This document shows positions 1 through 8,769 of a stretch of DNA of 43,831 nucleotides, piece by piece. The stretch comes from DASXSB01 sp036506275 (GTDB taxonomy: Bacteria > Methylomirabilota > Methylomirabilia > Rokubacteriales > CSP1-6): assembly GCA_036506275.1 (NCBI GenBank), contig DASXSB010000008.1:1-43831 (forward strand), read 5' to 3'. Positions within the stretch are counted from its first letter, which is position 1; the number at the start of each line of letters is the position of its first letter. The position numbers and the translations under genes were made by a program. The notes beneath the pieces were generated by a model. The model was not told where the DNA came from. It worked only from the letters and a program-made list of their open reading frames with translations, and ran no database searches.

Positions 1-3000
1 GCGTCTTTCGCGGGCGTGCCGCTGCTGCTCGGCGATCGTTTGCTCGGCGTCCTCGCCGTCGGTGCGCGCGAGCGGCGGCACTTCACCGACGACGACGTCT
101 CCCTCCTCCAGGCGCTCGCCAATCAGGGCGCCGTCGCCGTCGACAACGCCCAGCGATTCGCGGAAGAGCGCGCGCGCCGCGCCCACCTCACCGCCCTCCT
201 CGACATCAACAAGAAGATCGGCTCCATGGCGTCCGCGGACGCGCTGCTGTCGTCGATCGCGGAAGAGGCGGCCCGGCTCCTCGGCGTCGACAACGCCGGC
301 TTTCGTGTCCTCGAGGGCGACGACCTGGTGCTGGCCGGGGTGGCCGGCGCCGCCCGGGAGACGATGGTCCGGCGGCGGATCAAGGTCGGCGAGAGCCTGA
401 GCGGCAAGGTCGTGCAGGCGGGACGCACGCTCGTGCTCGACATCTCGCGCGCCAACGGCACCGGCGACGCCGTCATCCCCGAGCACCGCGCCGCCTCCCT
501 GCGTCTCGGCTACGTGAGCTTCCTCGGCGTGCCCCTGCGCGTGGGCGATCGCATCATCGGCGTGTTCACGTTCCGCTCGCGTCGCGCCTTCACGCGGCGG
601 GACGAGGAGCTGGCGGAGGCCTTCGCGGGGCAAGCCGCCATCGCCATCGAGCATTCGCGGCTGTATCGGGAGGCGCGTCATCAGGCGGAGCGCATGTCCG
701 CGCTCGCCGACCTCGGACGGCTGCTGTCGGAGACGCTCGATCCGGACAAGGTCGGGCAGCGCGTGGCGGATGCCATCCGCACGCTCCTCGGCGCCCGCTC
801 CTCCGCCCTCTACCGTCTCGACCCGGAGTCGGAGTCCCTCGTCGTCGTGACCGTCTCCACGGTTCCCGGCGCCGATTTCCAGTGGACGCTGGTGCTGCCG
901 CCGGGCACGGGCCTGGTCGGCATCGTCGTGCGCGACCGCCTTCCGCAGACGTCGGCGGACGTGCTCGGCGATCCGCGCGTGCACTACACGGGCGACCAGC
1001 GCGTGGCCATCGGGCGCGCCACCGATCGCGCGCTCCTGGCGGTGCCGCTCGTCGTCCAGGACCGTCTCTTCGGCGTCCTCGCCGTGGGCGACACCCGGGG
1101 CCGCGTCTTCGACACCGAGCAGGTGCGGCTGGCGCAGGCCTTCGCCGACCAGGCCGCGATCGCGCTCGAGAACGCGCGGCTCTTCCGGGAAGGCGACCGG
1201 CGCCGGCGCGAAGCGGAGGCCCTCGCGCGCGTGGCGCAGACGCTCACGGAGAGCCTGCACGTGCACGCCGTGGGCGAGCGCGTGGTGGAGAGCGTGCTGC
1301 AGCTCTTCGACGTGCGCTCGGCCGGACTGCGACTGCTCTGCCCCGACGGCTCGCTCGTCGGCATCGCCGCCGCCGGCGCCTCCCGCACCCAGTTCGACTC
1401 GGGCACCGTGTTTCCGCCCGGCGTCGGCCTCGCCGGTCGCGCCGTCATCGAGGGGCGACCGCAGTGGTCGGCCGACGTTCTCGCTGAGCCCGGCGTCGTC
1501 ATCGACGAAGACCTCCGGCGCCGCATCGTGGAATCGGGCGATCGCGCGCTCCTCGCCGTGCCCCTCCGCGCCAAGGGCGAAATCACCGGCGTCCTCTCGG
1601 TGGCGGACGAGGTTGGCCGTCGCTTCTCCCAGTCGGACATCGACCTCCTCGGCGTCTTCGCCGATCAGGCCGCGATGGCGCTCGAGAACGCGCGCCTGTT
1701 CGCGGCCGCCCGCGAGTACGGCGAGCGCCTGCGTGCGGTGGAGGAGGTCAATCGCCTCGTCTCCTCCTCGCTCGACATGGACGACGTCCTGCGCAAGGTG
1801 GCGGGCGCCGTCGCGCAGTTCCTCGACGCACCGTACGTGAGCATGTGGGTGCGCGACCCCGTCACCGATCGCCTGCGCCGTTCCCTCGTGTACGGCGATC
1901 AGGCGCTGGCGGCGACGCTCGAGTCGGAGATGGGCGCCGGCGAGGGCGCCGTGGGCTGGGTGGTGCGCCACCGGGAGCCGATCCCGTTCACCGACATCGA
2001 GACCGACGACCGGCTCCTCGAGCGCGAGGCCCTGCTCGCGCACGGCCTGCGCTTCTTCGCGGCATACCCGATCGCCATCGGCGACCGCGTGCTGGGCGCG
2101 TTCGCGGTGGCCCGGGCGGAGCCGACGCCGGTCACGCCGGAGACGGCGTCGCTCCTCGGCTCCCTTGCCGGGCAGGCGGCGGTGGCGCTCGACAACGCGC
2201 GCCTGCACGCGGAGACCACGCGGCAGCTCGAGCAGAGCCGGTCGTTGCTCGAGGTCATGTCGATCCTGAACTCGACGCTCGAGTCGCGCGAGCTCCTGAA
2301 GCGCGTCGCCATCAAGATCGCCCAGGTGTGCCGCGTGGACCGGTGCTCGCTGGAGCGCTGGGACGGGGGCGAGGTCGTCCGGCTCATGGCGCAGTTCGCG
2401 GACGGCCGCCGCGACGAGGCGAAGTGGCGAGCGTTCCGCAGCGAGATCGAGGACGATCCGCGCCAGCTCCCCGCCCACGCGCGCGCCATCGCCACCCGAC
2501 GCCCGGTCATCATCGACGACACCAGCACCACCGACCAGATCCCGCGCTCGTGGATCACGCGGTTCGGGATCCGCTCCTACCTGATCGTGCCCCTCGTCTA
2601 CCACGACCGGGTCATCGGCGTGATGAACCTCGACTACTGCGAGCGGGTCACGCCGTTCGCGGGCTGGCAGGTCGAGCTGGCCACCGCCATCGCGGGCCAT
2701 CTCGCGCTGTCGCTCGAGAACACCCGGCTCTACGGCGAGGTGCAGGAGCGCCTGCGGGAGACCTCCACGCTTCTCGAGGTGGCGGACGCGCTCTCGGGAG
2801 GCGGCCGCAACAGCGAGGTGATGCGGCGGGTGGCGCGGGCGGTGGCGCGGGCGTTCGCGGCGGACACGGTGGGCGCCTACGCGTTCGACGCGCGCTTGAA
2901 CCTCCTCACGGCGGTGGCGGGTTACCACGTGCCGGAGGCGCTGCGCGACCGGTTCTTCGGGTTTCCCATCCGCCTCGCGCGGTTCCCTGCGCTCCTCGAT

Positions 3001-5469
3001 GCCTGGCAGGCGCGCGCCGTGCGCGGCAGCGCCGATTCCCGCGACGATCCCGGCCTCGATCGCGAGTGGACGGCGACGATGCCGCCGTTCTCGGTGATGT
3101 TCGCCCCCACCCTCGTGCGCGGGGAGCCGGTGGGCGCGCTCTTCCTCGTGTGGTGGCGGCGCGGCCGCACGTTCAGCCCCGCCGAGCTGCGTCTGCTGGA
3201 GGGAATCTCGGCCCAGGTCGGCCTCGCGCTGGAGAACACCGAGCTCGGACGCCAGACGCAGCAGAAGCTGCACGAGACGGAAACTCTCCTCGCCGTCAGT
3301 CGCGCCCTCACGTCCACGCTCGATCTCCAGACGCTCATGCGGCACTTCCTGCGGCGCGTGACGCAGACGCTGGGCGCCGACAGCGCCGGCCTCTGGATGC
3401 TCGACGAGGGCGGGGAGTGGATGTCGGCGCTCAGCGGCTACCACGTGCCGCCCTCCCGCCTGGAAGCGCTGAAGCGGCTGCGCCTCTCCGTCGTGAAGCA
3501 CGAGTTCTACGCCCAGGCCGTGCGCACGCGCCGGCCCGCGTTCACCACCAACGCCCACGTGGATTCGCGGTTCCCGGCCGAGATGCGGGAAGGGCTGGGG
3601 CATCAGAGCCAGCTCTTCGTGCCGGTGGTGGCGAAGGAAGAGCTGCTGGGCGGTTTCGCCGCCGTGTGGTGGGAGGCCGAGCGCGACTTCTCGGCGAGCG
3701 AGCTGGCGCTCATGGAAGCGATCGCCAACCAGGCGGGCGTCGCCATCGAGAACGCGCGGCTCTTCGAGGAGAACCGCCGGCGCGTGGAGGAGCTGTCGGT
3801 CCTCAACGAGCTGTCGCGGGCGGTGACGGGCCAGCTCGACGAGGCCGCGCTCCTCCAGACCATCCGCGTGCAGGTGCCGCGTGTGCTCGCCTCCCGCAGC
3901 CTCACCGTCCTCCTCTACGAAGAAGCGACCGACACGCTGAACGTGGCGTTGCGCGTTCGCGACGGGATGTCGGATCTCGGAGACCCTCGTCGCTATCCCG
4001 CCCGTGGCCACGGATTGATGGCGAGCGTCTTCGGTGACGCCCGTCCGCTGCGCACCGACGACTACGTCGGCGAGTGCGGTCGGCGTGGGGTGGAGGCCCT
4101 CACGCACCTGGTGACGCCGCCCTACTGGCTGGGCGTGCCCCTCGCCACCGGCGACACCGTGCTCGGCGTGCTCAACGTGAGCCGGAGCGAGCGGCCGTTC
4201 TCGGAGGCCGACGAGCGCCTCCTCGCCAATATCGCCGACCTCGCCACCCTCGCCCTCCGCAGCGCGCGCCTCTTCGAGGATCGCACGCGCGCGTACGGCG
4301 AGCTGGCGGCGGCCCAGGACCAGCTCGTGCGCACGGAGAAGCTGCGCGCGCTCGGCGAGATGGCGTCCGGCGTCGCGCACGACTTCAACAACCTCCTCGC
4401 GTCGATTCTCGGCCGCGCCCAGCTCCTCCTGAATCGCGTGCAGGAGCCGCAGCAACGGCTGTGGCTGGAGGTGTTCGAGCGCTCCGCGCTCGACGGCGCC
4501 CAGACGGTGAGACGGCTCCAGGACTTCACGCGCATCCGGCGCGACGAGCCGCTCGTCGCCGTCGATCTCAACGACGTGGTGATGGGCGCCCTCGACATCA
4601 CGCAGTCGCGCTGGCGCGACGATGCCCTGCGCCAAGGGGCGCCCGTGAACGTGGAGCGGCAGCTCGCCGCCAGCCTGCCGGCCGTTCCCGGCGACCCCGC
4701 CGAGCTACGCGAAGCCCTCACCAATTTGATCCTCAACGCCGTGGACGCCATGCCGCAGGGAGGGACGCTCACGATCGCCACCGCGTTCGTGAACGATCAC
4801 GTGGAAGTCACCGTTCGCGACACCGGGGTGGGCATTCCGGAGAGCGTGCGCGAGAAGATCTTCGATCCTTTCTTCACCACCAAGGGACCACGGGGGACGG
4901 GGCTCGGGCTCTCGATGACCTACGGTATCCTTTCCCGTCATGGCGCGCGGATCGACGTGGAGACGGCGGAGGGCCAGGGGACGACGTTCCGTCTCACGTT
5001 CCGTCCCGGCGACGTCCCCGCGCCGCCGCCGGCCCCCGGCGCGCCCGCTCGGCCGGAGCGCCGCGCGCTCCACTGCCTGGTCGTGGACGACGAGCCGGCG
5101 GTGGCCGGCGTGATCGCGGACATCCTCGGCACGGGCGGGCACGAGACGGTCGTGCTGCACGACGGCGCGGAGGCGATCGCGCGCGCGGAAGCGGAGCCCT
5201 TCGACGTGGTTTTCACCGATCTGGCCATGCCGGGCGTCACGGGGTGGCAGGTGGCGGCCGCCGTGAAAGCACGGACGCCGTCCACGCCGGTCGTCCTCGT
5301 CACCGGCTTCGGGGTGGAGCTGTCGGCGGAGGAGCGTCGGGCGCACGGAGTGGATGCGGTGCTGGTGAAGCCGCTCAAGATACAGGAGTTGCTGGATGCG
5401 GCGGCCGCCGTTGCGCGCAAGCGGGGGAAGCGGCGCCGGGAGGGAGAGGCATGGCCTACGATCACGTGA
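1..5469 (+). CDS. Multi-GAF hybrid sensor histidine kinase with C-terminal receiver (5' partial)
   Basis: The frame is open from base 1, so the true start lies left of the window; residue numbers here count from the GTG at 16. GAF domains repeat about every 171 residues, each ending in a motif like QAAIALENARLF, near residues 45, 215, 388, 559, 729, 904, 1077, 1248 and 1418. That makes nine, the first incomplete. Then come a HisKA helix (SGVAHDFNN, phosphoacceptor His1455), an HATPase domain (DTGVGIP near 1602, then GTGLGLS) and a receiver domain with phosphoacceptor Asp1735 (FTDLAMPG) and Lys in VKPL. No membrane segment is seen, so it is probably a cytosolic sensor of several small ligands or redox signals. 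The 3' end overlaps the enoyl-CoA hydratase start by 19 nt, which suggests translational coupling. The ligands cannot be told from sequence. Confidence 0.95.
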   Translation, partial: ASFAGVPLLLGDRLLGVLAVGARERRHFTDDDVSLLQALANQGAVAVDNAQRFAEERARRAHLTALLDINKKIGSMASADALLSSIAEEAARLLGVDNAGFRVLEGDDLVLAGVAGAARETMVRRRIKVGESLSGKVVQAGRTLVLDISRANGTGDAVIPEHRAASLRLGYVSFLGVPLRVGDRIIGVFTFRSRRAFTRRDEELAEAFAGQAAIAIEHSRLYREARHQAERMSALADLGRLLSETLDPDKVGQRVADAIRTLLGARSSALYRLDPESESLVVVTVSTVPGADFQWTLVLPPGTGLVGIVVRDRLPQTSADVLGDPRVHYTGDQRVAIGRATDRALLAVPLVVQDRLFGVLAVGDTRGRVFDTEQVRLAQAFADQAAIALENARLFREGDRRRREAEALARVAQTLTESLHVHAVGERVVESVLQLFDVRSAGLRLLCPDGSLVGIAAAGASRTQFDSGTVFPPGVGLAGRAVIEGRPQWSADVLAEPGVVIDEDLRRRIVESGDRALLAVPLRAKGEITGVLSVADEVGRRFSQSDIDLLGVFADQAAMALENARLFAAAREYGERLRAVEEVNRLVSSSLDMDDVLRKVAGAVAQFLDAPYVSMWVRDPVTDRLRRSLVYGDQALAATLESEMGAGEGAVGWVVRHREPIPFTDIETDDRLLEREALLAHGLRFFAAYPIAIGDRVLGAFAVARAEPTPVTPETASLLGSLAGQAAVALDNARLHAETTRQLEQSRSLLEVMSILNSTLESRELLKRVAIKIAQVCRVDRCSLERWDGGEVVRLMAQFADGRRDEAKWRAFRSEIEDDPRQLPAHARAIATRRPVIIDDTSTTDQIPRSWITRFGIRSYLIVPLVYHDRVIGVMNLDYCERVTPFAGWQVELATAIAGHLALSLENTRLYGEVQERLRETSTLLEVADALSGGGRNSEVMRRVARAVARAFAADTVGAYAFDARLNLLTAVAGYHVPEALRDRFFGFPIRLARFPALLDAWQARAVRGSADSRDDPGLDREWTATMPPFSVMFAPTLVRGEPVGALFLVWWRRGRTFSPAELRLLEGISAQVGLALENTELGRQTQQKLHETETLLAVSRALTSTLDLQTLMRHFLRRVTQTLGADSAGLWMLDEGGEWMSALSGYHVPPSRLEALKRLRLSVVKHEFYAQAVRTRRPAFTTNAHVDSRFPAEMREGLGHQSQLFVPVVAKEELLGGFAAVWWEAERDFSASELALMEAIANQAGVAIENARLFEENRRRVEELSVLNELSRAVTGQLDEAALLQTIRVQVPRVLASRSLTVLLYEEATDTLNVALRVRDGMSDLGDPRRYPARGHGLMASVFGDARPLRTDDYVGECGRRGVEALTHLVTPPYWLGVPLATGDTVLGVLNVSRSERPFSEADERLLANIADLATLALRSARLFEDRTRAYGELAAAQDQLVRTEKLRALGEMASGVAHDFNNLLASILGRAQLLLNRVQEPQQRLWLEVFERSALDGAQTVRRLQDFTRIRRDEPLVAVDLNDVVMGALDITQSRWRDDALRQGAPVNVERQLAASLPAVPGDPAELREALTNLILNAVDAMPQGGTLTIATAFVNDHVEVTVRDTGVGIPESVREKIFDPFFTTKGPRGTGLGLSMTYGILSRHGARIDVETAEGQGTTFRLTFRPGDVPAPPPAPGAPARPERRALHCLVVDDEPAVAGVIADILGTGGHETVVLHDGAEAIARAEAEPFDVVFTDLAMPGVTGWQVAAAVKARTPSTPVVLVTGFGVELSAEERRAHGVDAVLVKPLKIQELLDAAAAVARKRGKRRREGEAWPTIT

Positions 5470-6239
5470 TCCTCGACCGCGCCGAGCAGGTGGCCACGAT
5501 CACCCTGAACCGGCCCGACGTCTACAACGCCCTCAACCTGGGCCTCGGTCGCGATCTCTTCCACGCCGTGCTGGAGGTGGACGAGGATCCGGACGTGCGC
5601 TGCGTGGTGGTGACGGGCGCCGGGCGCGCGTTCTGTGCGGGCGGCGACGTGAAGGACTTCGCCGACAATCTGCCGCGCATCGGCGTGCTCGTGAAGGAGC
5701 TGACCACGTATCTGCACGGCGCGGTGTCACGGCTCGCCCGCAGCGACAAGCCCGTGATCATGGCCGTGAACGGGGTGGCGGCGGGCGGGGGGCTGAGCTT
5801 CGCGCTGTGCGGCGACCTCGTGGTGGCGGGGGAGTCGGCGCGCTTCACGATGGCGTACTCGAAGATCGCCGCCACCCCCGACGGCTCGTCGTCCTACTTC
5901 CTGCCGCGGCTCATCGGCCTGCGGCGGGCCATGGAGCTGTACTTCACCAACCGCGTGCTGTCCGCGCGGGAGGCGCTGGAGTGGGGACTGGTCACGCGCG
6001 TCGTGCCCGACGCCGAGCTGGTTCCGGCGGTGCGCGCGCTCGCCCGCGAGCTGGCGCAGGGGCCCACGAAGGCATTCGGTGGGGCCAAGCGCCTGTTCCA
6101 CCAGTCGACGTGGGAAAGCCTGGAGACGCAGATGGAGCTGGAGGCGCAGTCGATCGCCGGGAGCGGACGCACCCAGGACTTCCGCGACGGCGTGACCGCC
6201 TTCGCCAACAAGAAGACACCGACCTTTCACGGGCGGTGA
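5451..6239 (+). CDS. Enoyl-CoA hydratase/isomerase family protein
   Basis: 262 aa crotonase-fold protein. Visible family features are the N-terminal substrate-binding segment (ITLNRPDVYNAL), the first oxyanion-hole region (AFCAGGDVKDF), and the second (VNGVAAGGGLSFALCGD). Family members hydrate or isomerise acyl-CoA thioesters in beta-oxidation or degradation of aromatic and branched acids. The expected second glutamate appears replaced in the stretch ATPDGSSSYFLPR, where canonical hydratases have GxxPEGG, so isomerase or another crotonase activity is as likely as hydration. The ATG at 5451 follows a purine-rich GGGAGAGGC and sits inside the kinase 3' end. The exact substrate is not inferable. 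Confidence 0.9.
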   Translation: MAYDHVILDRAEQVATITLNRPDVYNALNLGLGRDLFHAVLEVDEDPDVRCVVVTGAGRAFCAGGDVKDFADNLPRIGVLVKELTTYLHGAVSRLARSDKPVIMAVNGVAAGGGLSFALCGDLVVAGESARFTMAYSKIAATPDGSSSYFLPRLIGLRRAMELYFTNRVLSAREALEWGLVTRVVPDAELVPAVRALARELAQGPTKAFGGAKRLFHQSTWESLETQMELEAQSIAGSGRTQDFRDGVTAFANKKTPTFHGR

Positions 6240-6247
6240 GTACTCAC

Positions 6248-6292
6248 GAGCGCTGAGCGCTGACGAGCGCTGAGCACTCAGGAGCGCTGAGC
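6248..6292 (+). repeat. Three-copy 17-bp-period tandem repeat
   Basis: The 11-mer GAGCGCTGAGC occurs at 6248-6258, 6265-6275 and 6282-6292, exactly 17 bp apart, in the gap between the hydratase stop and the glutaredoxin-like gene. Each unit contains the palindrome AGCGCT. It could be a repeated regulator-binding site or a slipped-strand expansion; its function is unknown. Confidence 0.8.
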
Positions 6293-6306
6293 GTGGAGGA
6301 GCCGTC

Positions 6307-7056
6307 ATGAGTCGTCCCCGTCTCTACTATCGTCCCGGCTGATCGTCCTGCGCCAAGACGAAGGAGCTGCTCACGTCTTGGGGGATCGAGTTCGATCCCG
6401 TGAACGTCGACGAACACCGCGCGGCCAACGACGAGCTGCGCCGGCTCGGCGTGCCGCGCGTCCCCGCCGTCGCGGTGGACGGGCGCGCCGTCCACGGCTG
6501 GAATCCCTCCGGATACGCGGCCTTGCTCGGCGTCGACTACGCGCCCGTGACCAAGCTGTCGCCGGCCGAGCTGGCGAAGCGCCTGGACACGATCCTCGGC
6601 ACCGCCGAAGCGCTCGTGCGGCGCTTTCCCGAGACCGCGCTCGACTCGATACCGCCGGAGCGCGAGCGGACGATCCGCGATCTCGCCTTCCACGTCTTCC
6701 GCCTGAGCCTTGCCTTCGTCGACGCCATGGACCGGGGGAACCTCCCCGAGAGCTGGTTCACGGAGACGGCGCCGCCGGAGATGCGCGACGGCGTCGCCCT
6801 CGCCAGCTACGGCGCGCTCGTGCGGGCACGGCTGGGGGGATGGTTCGAGGGCACGGATAGCGCGGAGTACGAGCGGATCGTCGCCGTTTACTACGGCCCC
6901 CAGTCCGGCCACGACCTGCTCGAGCGCACGACGTGGCACGCCGGGCAGCACCTGCGGCAGCTCTACCTCCTCGCCGAGCGTCTGCGGATCACGCCGCCGG
7001 GACCGCTGCCGGTTGAGAGCTTCCGCGGCCTCCCGTTGCCGGAGGCGATGTGGTGA
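6307..7056 (+). CDS. Selenocysteine-containing glutaredoxin-DinB fusion protein
   Basis: Reading through the in-frame TGA at 6340-6342 gives a 249 aa protein. Residues 1-78 form a glutaredoxin-like domain: beta strand RLYYRPG, then Sec12-Ser-Ser-Cys15 where glutaredoxins have CxxC, and the cis-Pro loop GVPRVPAV. Residues about 83-235 are a DinB-like four-helix domain with a likely metal-binding triad His129, His211 and His215 (HAGQHLRQL). The start ATG at 6307 is preceded by GGAGGAG at 6295-6301. A conventional gene caller would start at GTG 6400 and lose the active site. DinB-like proteins include thiol-dependent S-transferases and isomerases, so a fused thiol-redox/thiol-transferase role is plausible but inferred. 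The alternative is a nonsense mutation, which the precise position of the UGA and the hairpin after it argue against. Confidence 0.85.
6343..6381 (+). promoter_or_regulatory. Candidate bacterial SECIS hairpin of the Grx-DinB gene
   Basis: Directly after the UGA (6340-6342), CCAAGACG at 6353-6360 pairs perfectly with CGTCTTGG at 6374-6381. The 13-nt loop can close further through GAG/CTC (6364-6366 with 6370-6372), leaving apical CUG. The loop begins 18 nt after the UGA, within the distance usual for bacterial SECIS elements bound by SelB. Confidence 0.7.
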
Positions 7057-7089
7057 GAGCGCGCGCGGTCGGGAGACGGCCGTCGGCGC

Positions 7090-8052
7090 TCAGTCGTCCT
7101 CGGCCCAGGCGGTGGTCATGCGCCGGGCCAGCGTCCGATGACGACGGAAGTAGTAGGCGAGCATCGCGGCCGCCGCCAGGAGATTGCCCACGAAGATCGT
7201 CCACCCCGCCAGCTCGTCCAGGATCCAGCTCGCCACGATCACGATGGCCCCGAACGCGAACACCTCGAACGACGTGAAGAGGATGACGAGGGCAAACAGC
7301 AGGAGCGGTTGACGCTCGGCGCCCGCGATCACGACCGCGCCCACCACGCCGAACAAGATGAAGGCGAAGCCGTGCACGATGCTGTAGAGGATCACCGCCG
7401 CCACGGGGTCGTTCTGCCGCAGGACGGCGGCGCCGAGGAGCTGCGGCGTGCGGAGCGGCTCGCCGTGGATCCAGTCGATGGCGAGGAACCAGGCGGCGAC
7501 GGTGACGGCGCCCACGAGGCCCGCTACCACGCCCTCGTAGAGGACGCCGGCGAACCCGCCCACGAGGGAGCGCGGGAGCGCGCGGTGCAGCCGCAAGAGG
7601 TACCAGAGCATCGCCACCGACGCCAGGAGATTTCCGATGAGGACGGCCCACCACACGAGGAGGCCGACCATGGATTTCCCGAGGGCGCCCACGACGCCGA
7701 AGAAGAACGTCTCGAAGCACGCGAACAGGATCACGAAGGCGATGAAGAGCGCGGGCTCTCGCTCGCTGAGCGCCATCACGCTGGCGGCGATCACGCCGAA
7801 GGCGATGAAGGCGAGCCCGTGCAGGATCGTGTAACCGACAATGGGCGCCACCGCCACCTGCACGTCGGCGGGCGTGTTCACGCCGTAGAAGACGGCGGAG
7901 CCCAGGAGCGCCGGCGTCAGAAAGGGGCGGCCGCGGGCGACGTCGAAGATCAGGAACCAGACCGCCACCGCCGCGGCACCGATGATGCCGGCCACCACGC
8001 CTTCACGGAGGACCGAGCGTTGTGGCGGAGCCATGGAACGATCCGGCGCCAT
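7090..8052 (-). CDS. Membrane protein with two tandem homologous halves
   Basis: 320 aa, rich in long hydrophobic helices. The two halves (roughly residues 10-160 and 165-315) align by eye. Both start with a segment like EGVVAGxxGAxxVAxWFL, both contain a central helix pair around HGxAFIxFGVxxA, and both end near GNLLAxxAMLxYxxRxHR. About four membrane helices per half are predicted from hydropathy. No known family was recognised with certainty. The ATG at 8052 lies one base after the TAA of the upstream FGE-sulfatase gene, so the two are probably translated as an operon on the minus strand. An alternative start at 8034 is possible. Transport or membrane-structural roles are both open. Confidence 0.85.
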   Translation of the reverse strand: MAPDRSMAPPQRSVLREGVVAGIIGAAAVAVWFLIFDVARGRPFLTPALLGSAVFYGVNTPADVQVAVAPIVGYTILHGLAFIAFGVIAASVMALSEREPALFIAFVILFACFETFFFGVVGALGKSMVGLLVWWAVLIGNLLASVAMLWYLLRLHRALPRSLVGGFAGVLYEGVVAGLVGAVTVAAWFLAIDWIHGEPLRTPQLLGAAVLRQNDPVAAVILYSIVHGFAFILFGVVGAVVIAGAERQPLLLFALVILFTSFEVFAFGAIVIVASWILDELAGWTIFVGNLLAAAAMLAYYFRRHRTLARRMTTAWAEDD

Positions 8053-8053
8053 C

Positions 8054-8716
8054 TTAGCCCCCGGCCTCGGCCCCGGCAATGTCACGCGCGACACGCACGC
8101 CGTAATCCGAGTAGCGCAGGTCCGGCGGCAGCGACGAGCGGTGGGCGACCGGGCTCCACGGATCCGCGTGTCGCCACGCGCCGCCGCGGCTGGCGCGCCG
8201 CGTGCCGCGGCCGGGCCCGCGCGGATTCGCGCCGGGGGCGCCGGCGTAGTACCGCTCGTCGAACCAGTCGGCGCACCACTCGTGGCAGACGCCGGACAGC
8301 TCGGACAGCCCGATCGCGTTCGCGGGCGTGCTTCCCACCACCGGCGGGCACTCGAACCGCGCCTCTGGTCGCTCGTCGCCCCACGGGAAGCGCCGATCCT
8401 CGAGCCCACCGCGCGCCGCCTTTTCCCATTCCGCTTCCGTGGGGAGGCGGCCGCCCGCCCACCGCGCGAACGCGACCGCTTCCTCCCACGCGATGCCCAC
8501 CACGGGCTGGCGCGGATCAGCGAAGCGCGGATCGTCCCAGAAACGCGGCGGCGTCGCGCCCGTCGCGTCCACGTAGGCGGCGAACTCGGCGTTGGTGACA
8601 GGCGTACGCGCGATCAGGAACGCGTCGACCCAGACGTCGTGCACGGGCGCCTCGCAGGGGTGACCGCCGTCCCAGCCCATGCGGAAGCGACCGGCCGCGA
8701 CACGGACGAAGTCCAC
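8054..8716 (-). CDS. Formylglycine-generating enzyme (FGE-sulfatase/SUMF1) family protein
   Basis: 220 aa matching the FGE-sulfatase fold (PF03781). It opens with FVRVAAGRFRMG, then TPVTNAEFAAYV, RLPTEAEWEKAARGG, a variant of the usual GNVWEW motif (SGVCHEWCADW), and ends with RGGAWRH and DYGVRVAR. In this family, members oxidise cysteine to formylglycine on sulfatases or act in other Cu/Fe-dependent oxidations. No sulfatase is in the window, so the substrate is unknown. The GTG start at 8716 has TACACT (8728-8723) exactly 6 nt upstream and no Shine-Dalgarno sequence, suggesting a leaderless mRNA. It is divergent from the aminotransferase gene. Confidence 0.9.
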   Translation of the reverse strand: MDFVRVAAGRFRMGWDGGHPCEAPVHDVWVDAFLIARTPVTNAEFAAYVDATGATPPRFWDDPRFADPRQPVVGIAWEEAVAFARWAGGRLPTEAEWEKAARGGLEDRRFPWGDERPEARFECPPVVGSTPANAIGLSELSGVCHEWCADWFDERYYAGAPGANPRGPGRGTRRASRGGAWRHADPWSPVAHRSSLPPDLRYSDYGVRVARDIAGAEAGG

Positions 8717-8722
8717 GGCGGC

Positions 8723-8742
8723 AGTGTAGCGCGCCGTATAAT
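8723..8742. promoter_or_regulatory. Divergent promoter region of the FGE-like and aminotransferase genes
   Basis: Plus strand: TATAAT at 8737-8742 is a consensus -10 whose expected start site near 8749 gives a short leader with GGGAGG before ATG 8770. Minus strand: TACACT at 8728-8723 ends 6 nt before the GTG at 8716. No good -35 hexamer was seen for either. Confidence 0.55.
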
Positions 8743-8769
8743 GGCCGCTCCATCATGGGAGGACACGCC

